A stretch of DNA of 64,000 bases from assembly GCA_022511345.1 (NCBI GenBank), contig JAFLRR010000004.1:62001-126000 (forward strand), written 5' to 3'. The notes under the pieces were generated by a model. The model was not told the DNA's origin. It ran no database searches and worked only from the letters and a program-made list of their open reading frames with translations. Every line of letters starts with the position of its first letter. Within the stretch, counting starts at the first letter, position 1. Made by a program: the position numbers and the translations under genes. Source of the DNA: Alistipes sp. (GTDB lineage Bacteria; Bacteroidota; Bacteroidia; Bacteroidales; Rikenellaceae). This document shows positions 44,150-53,900 of the stretch, piece after piece.

Positions 44150-44602
44150 TCAGACGTATGCCGGAGGAGCTCGCAGCGCCGTGCTGCTGCGGCCGGGAGC
44201 AGTCAGAGGCCTGCTGCCGCCGTCGTTGCGATATGTGTCGCTGACCGAGAGGGGCTGCAGGGCGCAGTCGCCGGCCGCCGCCAGCGCATCGCCTCCCGGC
44301 GCAGCCGCCCGCACCTGCCAGTCTCGGTCGGTGTCGGCCGTGTAGAGCTGCGTCTGCGTCGAATGGTTGTGACGGCAGCACTCGCCGCCCAACTGTGCGG
44401 ACTCCGCCGCCCCTGCCTGTGCCATGCAGAGGTCTGCCGCATGGCCGTGATGGCAGCATGACGCCTCTGCGCAGTGGTGCAGGCAGGCAGCCGCTGCCGC
44501 ATGCGTGCAGCGGCAGCTCAGCGCCGTGCAGGCGCTGCCAGCCATCGAGAGCACATAAACCGACAGCAGCAGAAAAGCTCCTATTTTGCCTATCGTTTTC
44601 AT
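44150..44602 (-). CDS. Small secreted His/Cys-rich protein, putative metal-binding
   Basis: Signal-like N-terminus then CTALSCRCTHAAAAACLHHCAEASCCHHGHAADLC...CCRHNHST; just upstream of and co-directional with the TonB receptor; C-terminal APPAYV. Confidence 0.65.
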   Translation of the reverse strand: MKTIGKIGAFLLLSVYVLSMAGSACTALSCRCTHAAAAACLHHCAEASCCHHGHAADLCMAQAGAAESAQLGGECCRHNHSTQTQLYTADTDRDWQVRAAAPGGDALAAAGDCALQPLSVSDTYRNDGGSRPLTAPGRSSTALRAPPAYV

Positions 44603-44893
44603 CCTTCGCAAGCAGGCGTCACAAGCCTTCGATGGTGCAAATATAGCAATTTTTTTGCTAAACGGAACATCTCTTCGCCGGCTCCCGCCCGCGGCATCCG
44701 CCTCGGCAGCGCACCGCGCTGCCCGTCAACGAAATATTATTGTCGGCAAATGATAAAAAATATCGATTTTTCGGTGCAATTTTGCAAAAACCTCACTATA
44801 TTTGTCCCAAGTTTGCACATGTACGCGCAACGCGCATGAAAGACATGTGTCGAACAGGGTTGTAAATTGAAATTTAAACATTTTTTAATACTT

Positions 44894-46348
44894 ATGAAAA
44901 AGCATCTTTTCTGGCTTGCTGCCCTTGCATTGGGCATGGCAGCATGTACGACCGACCCCAACGGTCCCGAAGGCCCCAAGGGTCCCGAAGACGACAACAC
45001 GACTCCCGTGGCATCCGCCCAGCTCATCGAGCTCAAGGCCGACCAGAGCCGTCTGCTCACTCCGGGCGCCTCTCTTGCTGCCACCTCTGCAGCTGACGCC
45101 GAGAACAACGGCGCATGGCTCGAAGGTCCTAAATACCTCCAGTCTGTCGAAGGCGGCGAGTCGAAGGACGTATCGCACAAATATTCGGCTACAGGTCTGG
45201 CCTTCAACGGCAACACCCTCTACATCAGCTGGCACTCCAACCGCAAGGCCGACCTCGACGAGGATTCCGAGGACCATCAGCACGGCACCAATGTCGACGG
45301 CGACAGCGAGCCTTCGCTCGACTCGGCCGACGACTGGGGCGGCATCGTCGACGTTATAACCATCGACCCGAGCGACATCACCAAGCTCGAGTGCACCAAG
45401 CTCTACCTGCAGCCCGAGCACAAGTACAACCACGTGCTCTATGCCGACAACAACCTCTACCTGGCTTCGACCAGCTGGTTCGTAGGCGCAGCTCTGCACG
45501 TCATCCCCACCACCGCTACGGGTCTGACCACCTCCGAGGCCGAGCGTTTCAGCCTCACCGGCAACTCGGCCAACTGCGCAGTCAAGGTTGGCGACGAGAT
45601 TGTCACCATCTCGGGCCGCACCGAGGGCGGTCTGAACTGGTTCAACCCCGCAACGGCCGACACCGACCAGTCCAAGGCCAGCGTCAATGCCACCACTGCC
45701 AACTTCGGCGGCAAGCACATCTATGTCGACGGCAACAAGGTCTATACCCTTCGCAACCCCCAGGCTCCCGTAATCGAGGTTTACGACGCCGAGAGCAAAT
45801 CGATCGAGACCTTCGCAACCGTCTCGGGCAATGAGGACGACACCGACTTCGGTCTTCTTCCCATCGACGGCAAGAACGTGCTCGCTGGCGACGAGAACTA
45901 CATCTATGCATGCTGCGGCCAGTACGGTCTGCACATCTACGACAAGGCCACGGGCGAGAAGGTTGCCAGCAGCCACAAGAACATCGCCGAGAACAAGAAC
46001 GCAAAGCCCTGGCAGAAGTACTACACCGCCAACGGCGTCGATGTGGACGACAACTATGTCTACGTAGCCAACGGCGCAGGTCTCGTCATTCTCGAGAAGA
46101 ACTTCGACAACCTGAACCAGTACGGCGGTCTGAAGCTCAAGAAGTACGCTCAGTTCACCGGCACCGTCGACTTCACCTTCAACAACCGCTCGGGCAACGA
46201 CAACACCGAGGAGGGTCAGCTCAAAGAGTCGTCGAACTTCGTCAAGCTCTACACCAACGGCGACAAGCACTACGCATTCGTAGCCTACGGCATGTACGGT
46301 CTGCGTATCTACGACCTCTCGGAGCTCTACCCCGCAGTTGAGGAGTAA
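44894..46348 (+). CDS. Lipoprotein, unrecognised beta-propeller-like family (paralogue of 46788-49436)
   Basis: Lipobox LGMAACTTDPNGPEG; HKYSATGLAFNGNTLYISWHSN...HGTNVDGD...DDWGGIVDVITID...EHKYNHVLYADNNLYLASTSWFVGAALHVIP...ANCAVKVGDEIVTISGRTEGGLNWF. Confidence 0.75.
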   Translation: MKKHLFWLAALALGMAACTTDPNGPEGPKGPEDDNTTPVASAQLIELKADQSRLLTPGASLAATSAADAENNGAWLEGPKYLQSVEGGESKDVSHKYSATGLAFNGNTLYISWHSNRKADLDEDSEDHQHGTNVDGDSEPSLDSADDWGGIVDVITIDPSDITKLECTKLYLQPEHKYNHVLYADNNLYLASTSWFVGAALHVIPTTATGLTTSEAERFSLTGNSANCAVKVGDEIVTISGRTEGGLNWFNPATADTDQSKASVNATTANFGGKHIYVDGNKVYTLRNPQAPVIEVYDAESKSIETFATVSGNEDDTDFGLLPIDGKNVLAGDENYIYACCGQYGLHIYDKATGEKVASSHKNIAENKNAKPWQKYYTANGVDVDDNYVYVANGAGLVILEKNFDNLNQYGGLKLKKYAQFTGTVDFTFNNRSGNDNTEEGQLKESSNFVKLYTNGDKHYAFVAYGMYGLRIYDLSELYPAVEE

Positions 46349-46368
46349 CGCTCCGCCGCTTAAGCGAC

Positions 46369-46403
46369 AAATCCCGCTACTGCAACGTAGCGGGATTTTT
46401 TTT
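46369..46403 (+). terminator. Rho-independent terminator
   Basis: aaatcccgctac-tgcaac-gtagcgggatttttttt. Confidence 0.88.
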
Positions 46404-46432
46404 GCTCCATCTCCCGGCATATCTGCGCCAAT

Positions 46433-46507
<75 letters not shown>

Positions 46508-46611
46508 AGTCTTCAGCCGGCCCTATCGCACCCGCCGCCTGCCCATACTCCCTATCGCGCCGGCATCGCACAGCCTCCACAGCTTCCTTCAGCAGCACCT
46601 CCGCACTACCT

Positions 46612-46646
46612 GCACCTCCCGCACCTCCCGCACCTCCCGCACCTCC
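46612..46646. repeat. (GCACCTCCC)~3.9 tandem repeat
   Basis: gcacctccc gcacctccc gcacctccc gcacctcc. Confidence 0.9.
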
Positions 46647-46742
46647 GCTGCATCCAGCATTGCAGCATCCCCGCCCTGCGCCGCCGCAACACACCGCTCA
46701 CAGCCCAGCCCTGCCATGCCATGCCCTGCGGCCAAAAAGAAA

Positions 46743-46766
46743 GCCGCCGCACCTGAGTGCGACGGC
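46743..46766 (-). terminator. Terminator of 46788-49436
   Basis: Minus strand gccgtcgcac-tcag-gtgcggcggc followed by tttctttttgg. Confidence 0.7.
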
Positions 46767-46787
46767 CCGCTGCAACCCTGCAACATC

Positions 46788-49436
46788 TTATTTCTTTATC
46801 AGCTCGCTGACCGAATATATTCTCATTCCGTACATGCCGTATGCCACGAACACCTTGTCGCCGCGCACGCGCACGAAGTTCGACGACTCCTTCGCCGTGC
46901 CGTCGGGCATCGTGCCGTCCTTCTCCCAGCCGTTGGGATAGACGAAACCCTTGCCGGTGTAAGCCACGTAGCTTACGGTGTGGTACTCCTTGGTCTTCTC
47001 GTCCTGGCTGTCATTCTTGAATACGGCCAGACCGCCGCCCGTAGCCACATATATGTAGCCCTCATCGTCCACATCGACGCAGTTGGCCGACACTTTGCTC
47101 TTGCCGACCCTCTCGCCCGTCTTCCAGTCGAAGACATGCAGACCGTTGCGGCCGCAGCAGATATACACCTTGCCATCCTTCACGACCATTGCGTTCTTGC
47201 CGTCATAGGGCACCAGCGACACTCCCGTCGACAGTTCGCCGACCTGCACGCCGTTGTAGTTGTATGCAGTCACCGTAGCGTTGGTCGTGTCGTGCAGCGC
47301 ATATACATATGTTCCGTCGTCGTATATGAACTTGCCGCCGTAGCCGGCCGTTTTGCTGTTCTTGTACTTCTTGACCTGGCTCGACTCGTCGTCTACCGCA
47401 AACCAGTTCAGACCGCCCTCGGTGCGGCCCGAGATTGTGGCTATGTACTTGTTGTCGATTATCTCCACGCAGTTGGCCGAGTTGCCCGTCAGGTTCACGC
47501 GGTACGCCTGCTTGGTGTCGAACGTCTGCCCCACGCCCGTGTCGGAGGGCACCAGAGGCACCACATGCAGCGCTGCGCCCACATTCCAGCTGGTCGAAGC
47601 CAAGTAGAGCTTTCCGTCGAAGTACTGCACATGGTTGTACTTGTGCTCGGGGTTCCACACCGTGCCGGCTATGTAGAGGTCGGCTCTGTCGGGGTGGTAG
47701 TTGTTTATCTGCACTATGTCGATTATTCCGCCCCAGTCGTCTGAGCCCTCTACCGACGGGCCGCCATATCCGGCCTCATCCTCGCGGTCGGGGTCCATGT
47801 TGGTTCCGTGGTCGTGCTCGAAGCCGTCCTGCGACTCGCCGCCGGGCAGGTTCGAGTGCCAGCAGATATATACATAGTTTCCGTCGAAAGCCAGACTCGT
47901 CGCCGAATACTTGTGCGCTGCGGGCGGCAGAATCTCGTCCTGCGAGGGCGGCTGCTCGCCCCATGTGTAGTTGGCGCGGCAGTCGTTCTCGTCGTTCGAG
48001 CCTATCTGGAAGTCGCCGTCGAATTTTGTCGGGTCGGCCTTTACGCTAATGCTGTATCCGTAGTCGTCGTTGTCGTTGCGGCCTCTGTCGAACACGGTGT
48101 TGTAGCCCTGGTTTGTGTACGACGACTCGTTCGATGCCCAGCCCACATATATCACCGGCTCGGCCGTCACCAGCTCACCCGTTTCGGTCCGTGTTCTCTT
48201 GCCGAATACGGCCAGCTTGTCGTTTGCGGTCTTGGTTCTGAAATATTTGAACACCTTCTCGCTCTCCGAGGGCTGCACACCGGTAATCGAGCCCTGAATA
48301 TATACGGCCGAGTTGCCCTCAGCCACCACGAAGTGACCGTTTACGAACACGTTCTTTCCGGAATTGTTCTTAACCGCCTGGCCGCCTATTACCAGCACGC
48401 CGTTGTTGAGCCAGTATACACCGTTCGAACCGTTCTGGAACTCCACTCCCTGTGTCAGTTCGAGGAAGTAGTTGACATATATCTCCAGCGCATCCTTGTT
48501 GTTGCCGTGAACTACGAATTTGTGGAGTGTGGCGCACTCGTTGAAGTAGAAGCGGGTCGGATTGTCCGTCTTTCCGTTGTCTATCTCCAGGTCTTCGATT
48601 GTCACCGACGAGTCGAACCGGTACTCGCCGTATCGGGCATAGAGCTGGCCCTTGAACTCCACGGGCTGCGAGAACCATAAGTAGGGATAATTGTTATCGA
48701 CGCTGAAGTTGTTCTCGAAAACGGTCTTTCCGCCGAACCAGTACTCGCCGTATGTGAACTGCACGCTGCCCTTGAATGTCGCGTCGGCGTGAATCTCCAC
48801 ATGCGAGGGTTTGTCGTCGCCGTTTGGCGCATTCTGCCATACGCTCAGGTTCAGCGGCTTGGAGTTGTAGTAGTAGAAGTTCACGTTTCCGGCCGGGATG
48901 TTCACATTCTTCGAGTCCGATATCGAGCCCCAGACATAGTATGTCCAGTGTCTTTTCAGCGTAGCCGACTGGTCCCACGAGTCGCTCAGCTCGACATCCG
49001 TTGCCGACGAGAGTATGTAGAGCGTACCTGCCTCCGAGGCGTTGTTACGGTCGTAGTATGAGATTTTCACGCCCGGCTTGGCCACATAGAGCCTCTTCAG
49101 GTTTCCGGCCTGGAACTCATTTCCTTCGGTAGTCGGTTTTATGACCATGGCCTCGACACCGCCCCAGATTCCGTTCTGGTTATATTCGGGAATATCCGTT
49201 ATATCGGGTTCGGCCTCTATCGCGTGCCCGGTGTCGACGGCCTCTACTGCACGCGTGGCGGCATACGCATCCGTGGCCTGACGCGATATGATTCGCGACT
49301 GGTCGACAGGCAGATGCTTGAGCACCTCTTTCGAGGGCGCAACCTCCGGCTTGCCTTTACCTGGTCCCTCTGCCGGGTCGTTCGTACATGCCGACATCAC
49401 CAGAGCCAGCGCGCCCAACAGCAACAACTTCTTCAT
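46788..49436 (-). CDS. Large lipoprotein: long N-terminal beta-rich region plus C-terminal propeller-like domain paralogous to 44894-46348
   Basis: Lipobox LVMSACTNDPAEGP; HKYSATSLAFDGNYVYICWHSNLPGG...HGTNMDPD...DDWGGIIDIVQIN...EHKYNHVQYFDGKLYLASTSWNVGAALHVVPL...ANCVEIIDNKYIATISGRTEGGLNWF. Confidence 0.78.
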   Translation of the reverse strand: MKKLLLLGALALVMSACTNDPAEGPGKGKPEVAPSKEVLKHLPVDQSRIISRQATDAYAATRAVEAVDTGHAIEAEPDITDIPEYNQNGIWGGVEAMVIKPTTEGNEFQAGNLKRLYVAKPGVKISYYDRNNASEAGTLYILSSATDVELSDSWDQSATLKRHWTYYVWGSISDSKNVNIPAGNVNFYYYNSKPLNLSVWQNAPNGDDKPSHVEIHADATFKGSVQFTYGEYWFGGKTVFENNFSVDNNYPYLWFSQPVEFKGQLYARYGEYRFDSSVTIEDLEIDNGKTDNPTRFYFNECATLHKFVVHGNNKDALEIYVNYFLELTQGVEFQNGSNGVYWLNNGVLVIGGQAVKNNSGKNVFVNGHFVVAEGNSAVYIQGSITGVQPSESEKVFKYFRTKTANDKLAVFGKRTRTETGELVTAEPVIYVGWASNESSYTNQGYNTVFDRGRNDNDDYGYSISVKADPTKFDGDFQIGSNDENDCRANYTWGEQPPSQDEILPPAAHKYSATSLAFDGNYVYICWHSNLPGGESQDGFEHDHGTNMDPDREDEAGYGGPSVEGSDDWGGIIDIVQINNYHPDRADLYIAGTVWNPEHKYNHVQYFDGKLYLASTSWNVGAALHVVPLVPSDTGVGQTFDTKQAYRVNLTGNSANCVEIIDNKYIATISGRTEGGLNWFAVDDESSQVKKYKNSKTAGYGGKFIYDDGTYVYALHDTTNATVTAYNYNGVQVGELSTGVSLVPYDGKNAMVVKDGKVYICCGRNGLHVFDWKTGERVGKSKVSANCVDVDDEGYIYVATGGGLAVFKNDSQDEKTKEYHTVSYVAYTGKGFVYPNGWEKDGTMPDGTAKESSNFVRVRGDKVFVAYGMYGMRIYSVSELIKK

Positions 49437-49467
49437 AACCTATAAGTTTTTAATCAAAATATTGCAA

Positions 49468-50784
49468 TCACATTTTCACCACGTCTATGCGCCCGTCGCC
49501 GCACGTCTGCTGCGGCAGGCACCCTTTGACGTCGTACACCACCGCACGGCCGGCGCCGTAGCGGCTGAAATCGAAATCCCTGAACTCGTCGTGCGCCACG
49601 CACAGCGCCATCACGTCATAGGCGTGCTCCTTCAGCTCTTCGCAGCGTGTGCAGACCTTCACTCCGTACAGGTTTTCGGCCTGCGAGGCATCTGCCAGCG
49701 GGTCGTATATCTCCACATGCGTGGTGTATCGTGCCAACAGGCGGTATATGTCAATAACGCGCGTATTGCGTATATCGGGACAGTTCTCCTTGAACGTAAA
49801 TCCGAGCAGCAGTATCTTCGCCCCGGCCGGATCCGCATCCGTGTGCGATGCCAGCGACTGGATGATCTGCTCGGTGACATATCCCGGCATCGAGTTGTTT
49901 ATACCGCGAGCCATCGACATCAGACCGGCCGCTATTCCTTTGCGCGAGGCGAACTCTATCAGGTAGTACGGGTCCACGCCTATGCAGTGGCCTCCGACCA
50001 GCCCCGGGCGGAATCCCAGCGCGTTCCACTTGGTGTTCATCGCCTCGAGCACCTCGTTGAAGTCTATACCGAAGGCATTCATTATCTGTGCCACCTCGTT
50101 CATGAAGGCAATGTTCACGTCGCGCTGCGTATTCTCCACTATCTTCGCGGCCTCGGCCACGCGTATGCTTGGCGCCTGCCATGTCATGCCCTCTCCCAGA
50201 ATCGAGGCGTATACCCTGTCGATGAATGCCGCCACTTCGGGCGTCGAGCCCGACGTGACCTTCACCACGTTGTCGGGCGTATGGAGTCTGTCGCCGGGGT
50301 TGATTCTCTCGGGCGAGTATCCGGCGAAGAAGTCCACGTTGTACTTCAGCCCCGAGGCCGCCTCTATCGCCGGCACGCATATCTCCTCCGTGGCTCCGGG
50401 GTACACCGTCGACTCGAATACCACTATGTCTCCCTTCGAGAGTATGCTGCCCACCTCGCGGCTGGCAGCCTTGATATACGACACGTCAGGCCGGAAGTTC
50501 TTGTCCACGGGCGTGGGCACCACTATTACGTAAAAGTTGCACTGGCGCAAATCCTCCAGAGATGAGGTGAACTCGCTGCCGCGCTGCATCATCTCGCCTA
50601 TGTCGTGGCTGTTCACGTCGCCGCAATGGTCGAATTTCTGTTTGAGTTCGGCTATCCGCGACTCCGACAGGTCGAAACCCACGACCTTGTATTTGCGCGA
50701 GAAGAGGCATGCCATTGGGAATCCGGCATAACCCAGGCCTATAAACCCGACCTTCAGATTCGAGATGTCGTTGTTGTTCAGCAT
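49468..50784 (-). CDS. Nucleotide-sugar dehydrogenase (UDP-GlcNAc/GalNAc 6-dehydrogenase-like, TviB/WbpO type)
   Basis: LKVGFIGLGYAGFPMACLFSRKYKVVGFDLSESRI; FESTVYPGATEEICVP; FRPGLVGGHCIGVDPYYL; ORF-track N-terminal extension rejected, start at MLNNNDISNL. Confidence 0.9.
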   Translation of the reverse strand: MLNNNDISNLKVGFIGLGYAGFPMACLFSRKYKVVGFDLSESRIAELKQKFDHCGDVNSHDIGEMMQRGSEFTSSLEDLRQCNFYVIVVPTPVDKNFRPDVSYIKAASREVGSILSKGDIVVFESTVYPGATEEICVPAIEAASGLKYNVDFFAGYSPERINPGDRLHTPDNVVKVTSGSTPEVAAFIDRVYASILGEGMTWQAPSIRVAEAAKIVENTQRDVNIAFMNEVAQIMNAFGIDFNEVLEAMNTKWNALGFRPGLVGGHCIGVDPYYLIEFASRKGIAAGLMSMARGINNSMPGYVTEQIIQSLASHTDADPAGAKILLLGFTFKENCPDIRNTRVIDIYRLLARYTTHVEIYDPLADASQAENLYGVKVCTRCEELKEHAYDVMALCVAHDEFRDFDFSRYGAGRAVVYDVKGCLPQQTCGDGRIDVVKM

Positions 50785-50896
50785 ATTGTATCGGTCACAA
50801 TGTTGAAACAGCATATTTCGGGCCGACAGCGCCGCAAGCGGTCCGCTGACTTTGCAAATGTAATACAAATTTGTTTATTTGTACACTGTGTCATAA

Positions 50897-52300
50897 TTAT
50901 TTTTGCGATATTTTCTCCGAACCTGCACTCTCCTCGGCCTGGGCCCACACCGAAGTCTTTCTCGGGTTCCATTCGTCGCGGAAAGAGTTGAAAAAGAAGA
51001 ACTCCGTCGTATAGCCTATCATTCGCGTCAGACGCAGGAAATAACCCGTGTAGAATGTCGACAGAGGCAGGTATTTGGCCAGCCGCAGCTCCTCGCGCCG
51101 GCGCTCGGTGACCATCATTATCACGCCGAAGGCCACCAGCGAGAAGCAGAACCTCAGCAGCCACCCAACCACCATTATCTCGAGCAGCCGGTCGGTGTAG
51201 GTGAACAGCAGCGAGAGTATGTAGTAGAACCACATGTAGTTGAACACGCAGTCATAGAGTATGCTCTCCATGTTCGACAGCCAGTTCAGCAGCGACCAGT
51301 TGCGGTTCGGCAGCAGTATGTCTTTGTGCTTGCGCACCCTGAATCGCACCAGCGAACGCGCCCATCGCCGCCGCTGGCGGTACAGCCCGAACCATGTCGT
51401 GGGCACGTTGGTCAGGCATATGGCCTCGTTGGCGAACCATATTTTGTAACCCGCCTTGCGTATTTTCTGCGTTATGTCGCCGTCCAGACCGGGTCCTATG
51501 TCCCACATACCCACCTTCATGAGCGTCTCTCGCTCGAAGGCTCCGAATGCGCCCGATATGATGTGGTATATGCCCAGATGATTGACCACCATGCGGCCCA
51601 CCATGATCGTCTTCAGATACTCGAGCGCCTGCAGCGAGGTGCATATCGTCGCATCGGCATTGCGCACCTTGATGCATCCGCCCACGGCCTTTATTCGGCT
51701 GTCCATGTAGAACGGCAGCAGTACCTTTTCGAGAGCGTCGCGGTCGAGCGACGAGTCCGAGTCCAGATGCACCACATACTTTCCCCTGGCATAGCGGGCT
51801 CCCATGTTCGCCGCACCGGCCTTGCCGCCGCGGTCGTTCAGCCGCAGATAGAGGTCTATGAAGCCGTTCTTCTCCATATCGCGGCAAATCAGCGGCGTGG
51901 CGTCGTCCGAGCCGTCGTCGACCACGATTATCTCGTAGTTGCCGTATGTCTGCTCGCGCAGACTCATGGCCAGCTTGTAGATGTTCTTGCCTTCGTTTCG
52001 TCCCGGCACCAAAATCGACACTAACGGATTCTCCGAGAAGAGCACCATCCGCGCCTGCGTCTCCAGGCGGCGGCGCCGGCGCGTGGTGAGCTTGTACCAC
52101 ACCCCGACGATTATCTCCAGCAGGTAGTACCTCGGAAACTCTATCAGAAACAGATACCAGTATATGTGCAGCAGCGTGTTCATGTCGAGGTTGCGCTTGA
52201 AGCACACCTCGATGTCGTAGTAGAGCTCCATCATGTGGTTCGTGAACCACATGATGCCGCTTCCCGCGGCGTTGAGTATCTCCGAAATGGCATCCATCAC
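50897..52300 (-). CDS. Membrane processive glycosyltransferase family 2 (cellulose/hyaluronan/Alg8-like synthase)
   Basis: VSILVPGRNEGKNIYKLAMSLREQTYGNYEIIVVDDGSDD; VHLDSDSSLDRDAL; GDITQKIRKAGY; YRQRRRWARSL (QxxRW); hydrophobic N- and C-terminal segments. Confidence 0.9.
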   Translation of the reverse strand: MMDAISEILNAAGSGIMWFTNHMMELYYDIEVCFKRNLDMNTLLHIYWYLFLIEFPRYYLLEIIVGVWYKLTTRRRRRLETQARMVLFSENPLVSILVPGRNEGKNIYKLAMSLREQTYGNYEIIVVDDGSDDATPLICRDMEKNGFIDLYLRLNDRGGKAGAANMGARYARGKYVVHLDSDSSLDRDALEKVLLPFYMDSRIKAVGGCIKVRNADATICTSLQALEYLKTIMVGRMVVNHLGIYHIISGAFGAFERETLMKVGMWDIGPGLDGDITQKIRKAGYKIWFANEAICLTNVPTTWFGLYRQRRRWARSLVRFRVRKHKDILLPNRNWSLLNWLSNMESILYDCVFNYMWFYYILSLLFTYTDRLLEIMVVGWLLRFCFSLVAFGVIMMVTERRREELRLAKYLPLSTFYTGYFLRLTRMIGYTTEFFFFNSFRDEWNPRKTSVWAQAEESAGSEKISQK

Positions 52301-52321
52301 CTGCGGCTGTCGTCCCGGCCG

Positions 52322-53863
52322 CTATGCCTCGCCGTGCGGCTCTTCATCGCCCTCTGCGGCGGGTTCGCGGTCGTTGTGCTCCTCCTCGATATACTCGGTC
52401 AGCTGGTTTATGAAGACCTCCGAGTCGTCGTCGTGCATGAGTCTGTAAGTCTTTATCCAGCGCACCATCGACACATCCTCCGAGTCGTCCACATAGTCGC
52501 GGTATATCTGGTCGAGCATTCTCTTTATGCGGTCGTGCTCGGCCTCCATACGATCCTTGTGCACCACCACCAGGATATAGAAGTTACTGTTGAGCGTGGT
52601 AATCTTTATCGTGGTGATTCGCGAGAGCAGCGTGCGCATTGCGTCGAACAGCTGCCAGTTCTCGCGGTCGCCGTCGTAGTGGTAGTGGTAGCGGTATACG
52701 AACAGCACGTTGTCCTCATACGAGTGCAGGTTGTTGAACATCTTTATCGACTCGATGAAGTTCTCGAATGTCGAACGTCCCGAGTAGATGTCGTTGCTCT
52801 CGATCTGGAATATTCCGTCGTCGCCGGCAAAGGCCTCTATACCCTTCTGCGTGAGCTTGTACTCCCACACGTCGATTGGCGCCAGCTCGGCTGGTTCCGA
52901 CTCGTTGCCGCAGTTGGCGCAGCGCACCTTCATGGCCGGCGCCAGGAAGGTGTTTCCGCAGTTGACGGCCTTGTTGTTGCGCCCGTAGGTGGTGTTGTTG
53001 CAGGTGAAAACCGTAGCCGGGCGGTCGTAGTCCACGCCTATATGCCGCAATATCCGCTTGCACTTGGGGCAGCACAGCTGGCCGTCATAGGCGTATGTGG
53101 TCTCGGGCGAGATGTTGGCGCAGCGGAAGTGGTGAATCATCGACTCCTGGTGTATGTTCGAGCTGCCGCACTTGGGGCAGCACTCGATAAAGAGCAGATG
53201 GCTGTTTCCGCAGCTGTGACACACGTGCACGCGGTCGATGAACCGCGAGCGCTCGGCGAATCCCAACTCCTCCAATTTGAGTCCGAATTTCATTCGCTCG
53301 TCATACTGCAGCGTCTCCTGGTTGTCGTATCGTGCCAGATACATCGCCGAATAGCCCTCGGCCAGTCCCCGGATGGTGTGCATCGTGAAGTTGAGCCGTC
53401 CGCGCGATATGTCGAAACGCACCATGTTTGCCAGTATGCGCGAGGTGGTCGAGAGGTCGTTTGTCAGCTCGCGGCTGATGTTGTACTTCTCGATGTTGCC
53501 GTAAATCTCCTCTATGTAGTCCGTGAACCGGTCGTCGGTCGGCGAGTCGCAGAATCCGTCGATGAGGTATGCCGCGAAGTGCATGGCCTCCTCCAGGGCC
53601 GTGGTTGCGAACCGCGGCTTGAGGAAACACTTGTCCACACGCGTGGGCGAGAGCCAGCGCAGCAGCACGCGGTTCTCCTCGTAGTTGTGGTGCACGATGT
53701 TGACGTATATGGCGTCGAAGCTGTCGCTGTCCAACGCGTCGATATTCTCTATCTGCATCGCCTTGTTGACGATCAGAATGCGGCGTCCGCGCGAATTGGT
53801 CACGAAAGTATAGCGGCTGCTCTTGCTCTCCGCATTCTGCGCGCTGTACATTAAATTATCCAT
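52322..53863 (-). CDS. Multi-zinc-ribbon cytoplasmic protein, possibly TackOD1-type, in exopolysaccharide operon
   Basis: CHSCGNSHLLFIECCPKCGSSNIHQESMIHHFRC ... CCPKCKRILRHIGVDYDRPATVFTCNN...NCGNTFLAPAMKVRCANCGNES; no TM segments apparent; start at MDNLMYSAQNAES. Confidence 0.65.
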   Translation of the reverse strand: MDNLMYSAQNAESKSSRYTFVTNSRGRRILIVNKAMQIENIDALDSDSFDAIYVNIVHHNYEENRVLLRWLSPTRVDKCFLKPRFATTALEEAMHFAAYLIDGFCDSPTDDRFTDYIEEIYGNIEKYNISRELTNDLSTTSRILANMVRFDISRGRLNFTMHTIRGLAEGYSAMYLARYDNQETLQYDERMKFGLKLEELGFAERSRFIDRVHVCHSCGNSHLLFIECCPKCGSSNIHQESMIHHFRCANISPETTYAYDGQLCCPKCKRILRHIGVDYDRPATVFTCNNTTYGRNNKAVNCGNTFLAPAMKVRCANCGNESEPAELAPIDVWEYKLTQKGIEAFAGDDGIFQIESNDIYSGRSTFENFIESIKMFNNLHSYEDNVLFVYRYHYHYDGDRENWQLFDAMRTLLSRITTIKITTLNSNFYILVVVHKDRMEAEHDRIKRMLDQIYRDYVDDSEDVSMVRWIKTYRLMHDDDSEVFINQLTEYIEEEHNDREPAAEGDEEPHGEA

Positions 53864-53900
53864 AATCTGCTGCCTCTGCTGTTTGACAATGGGTTGCGCC

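Noticed and set aside
50785-50868. 28 aa N-terminal extension of the dehydrogenase ORF
   Set aside because: MYYICKVSGPLAALSARN... is not protein-family-like; the Rossmann motif starts just after M at 50784.
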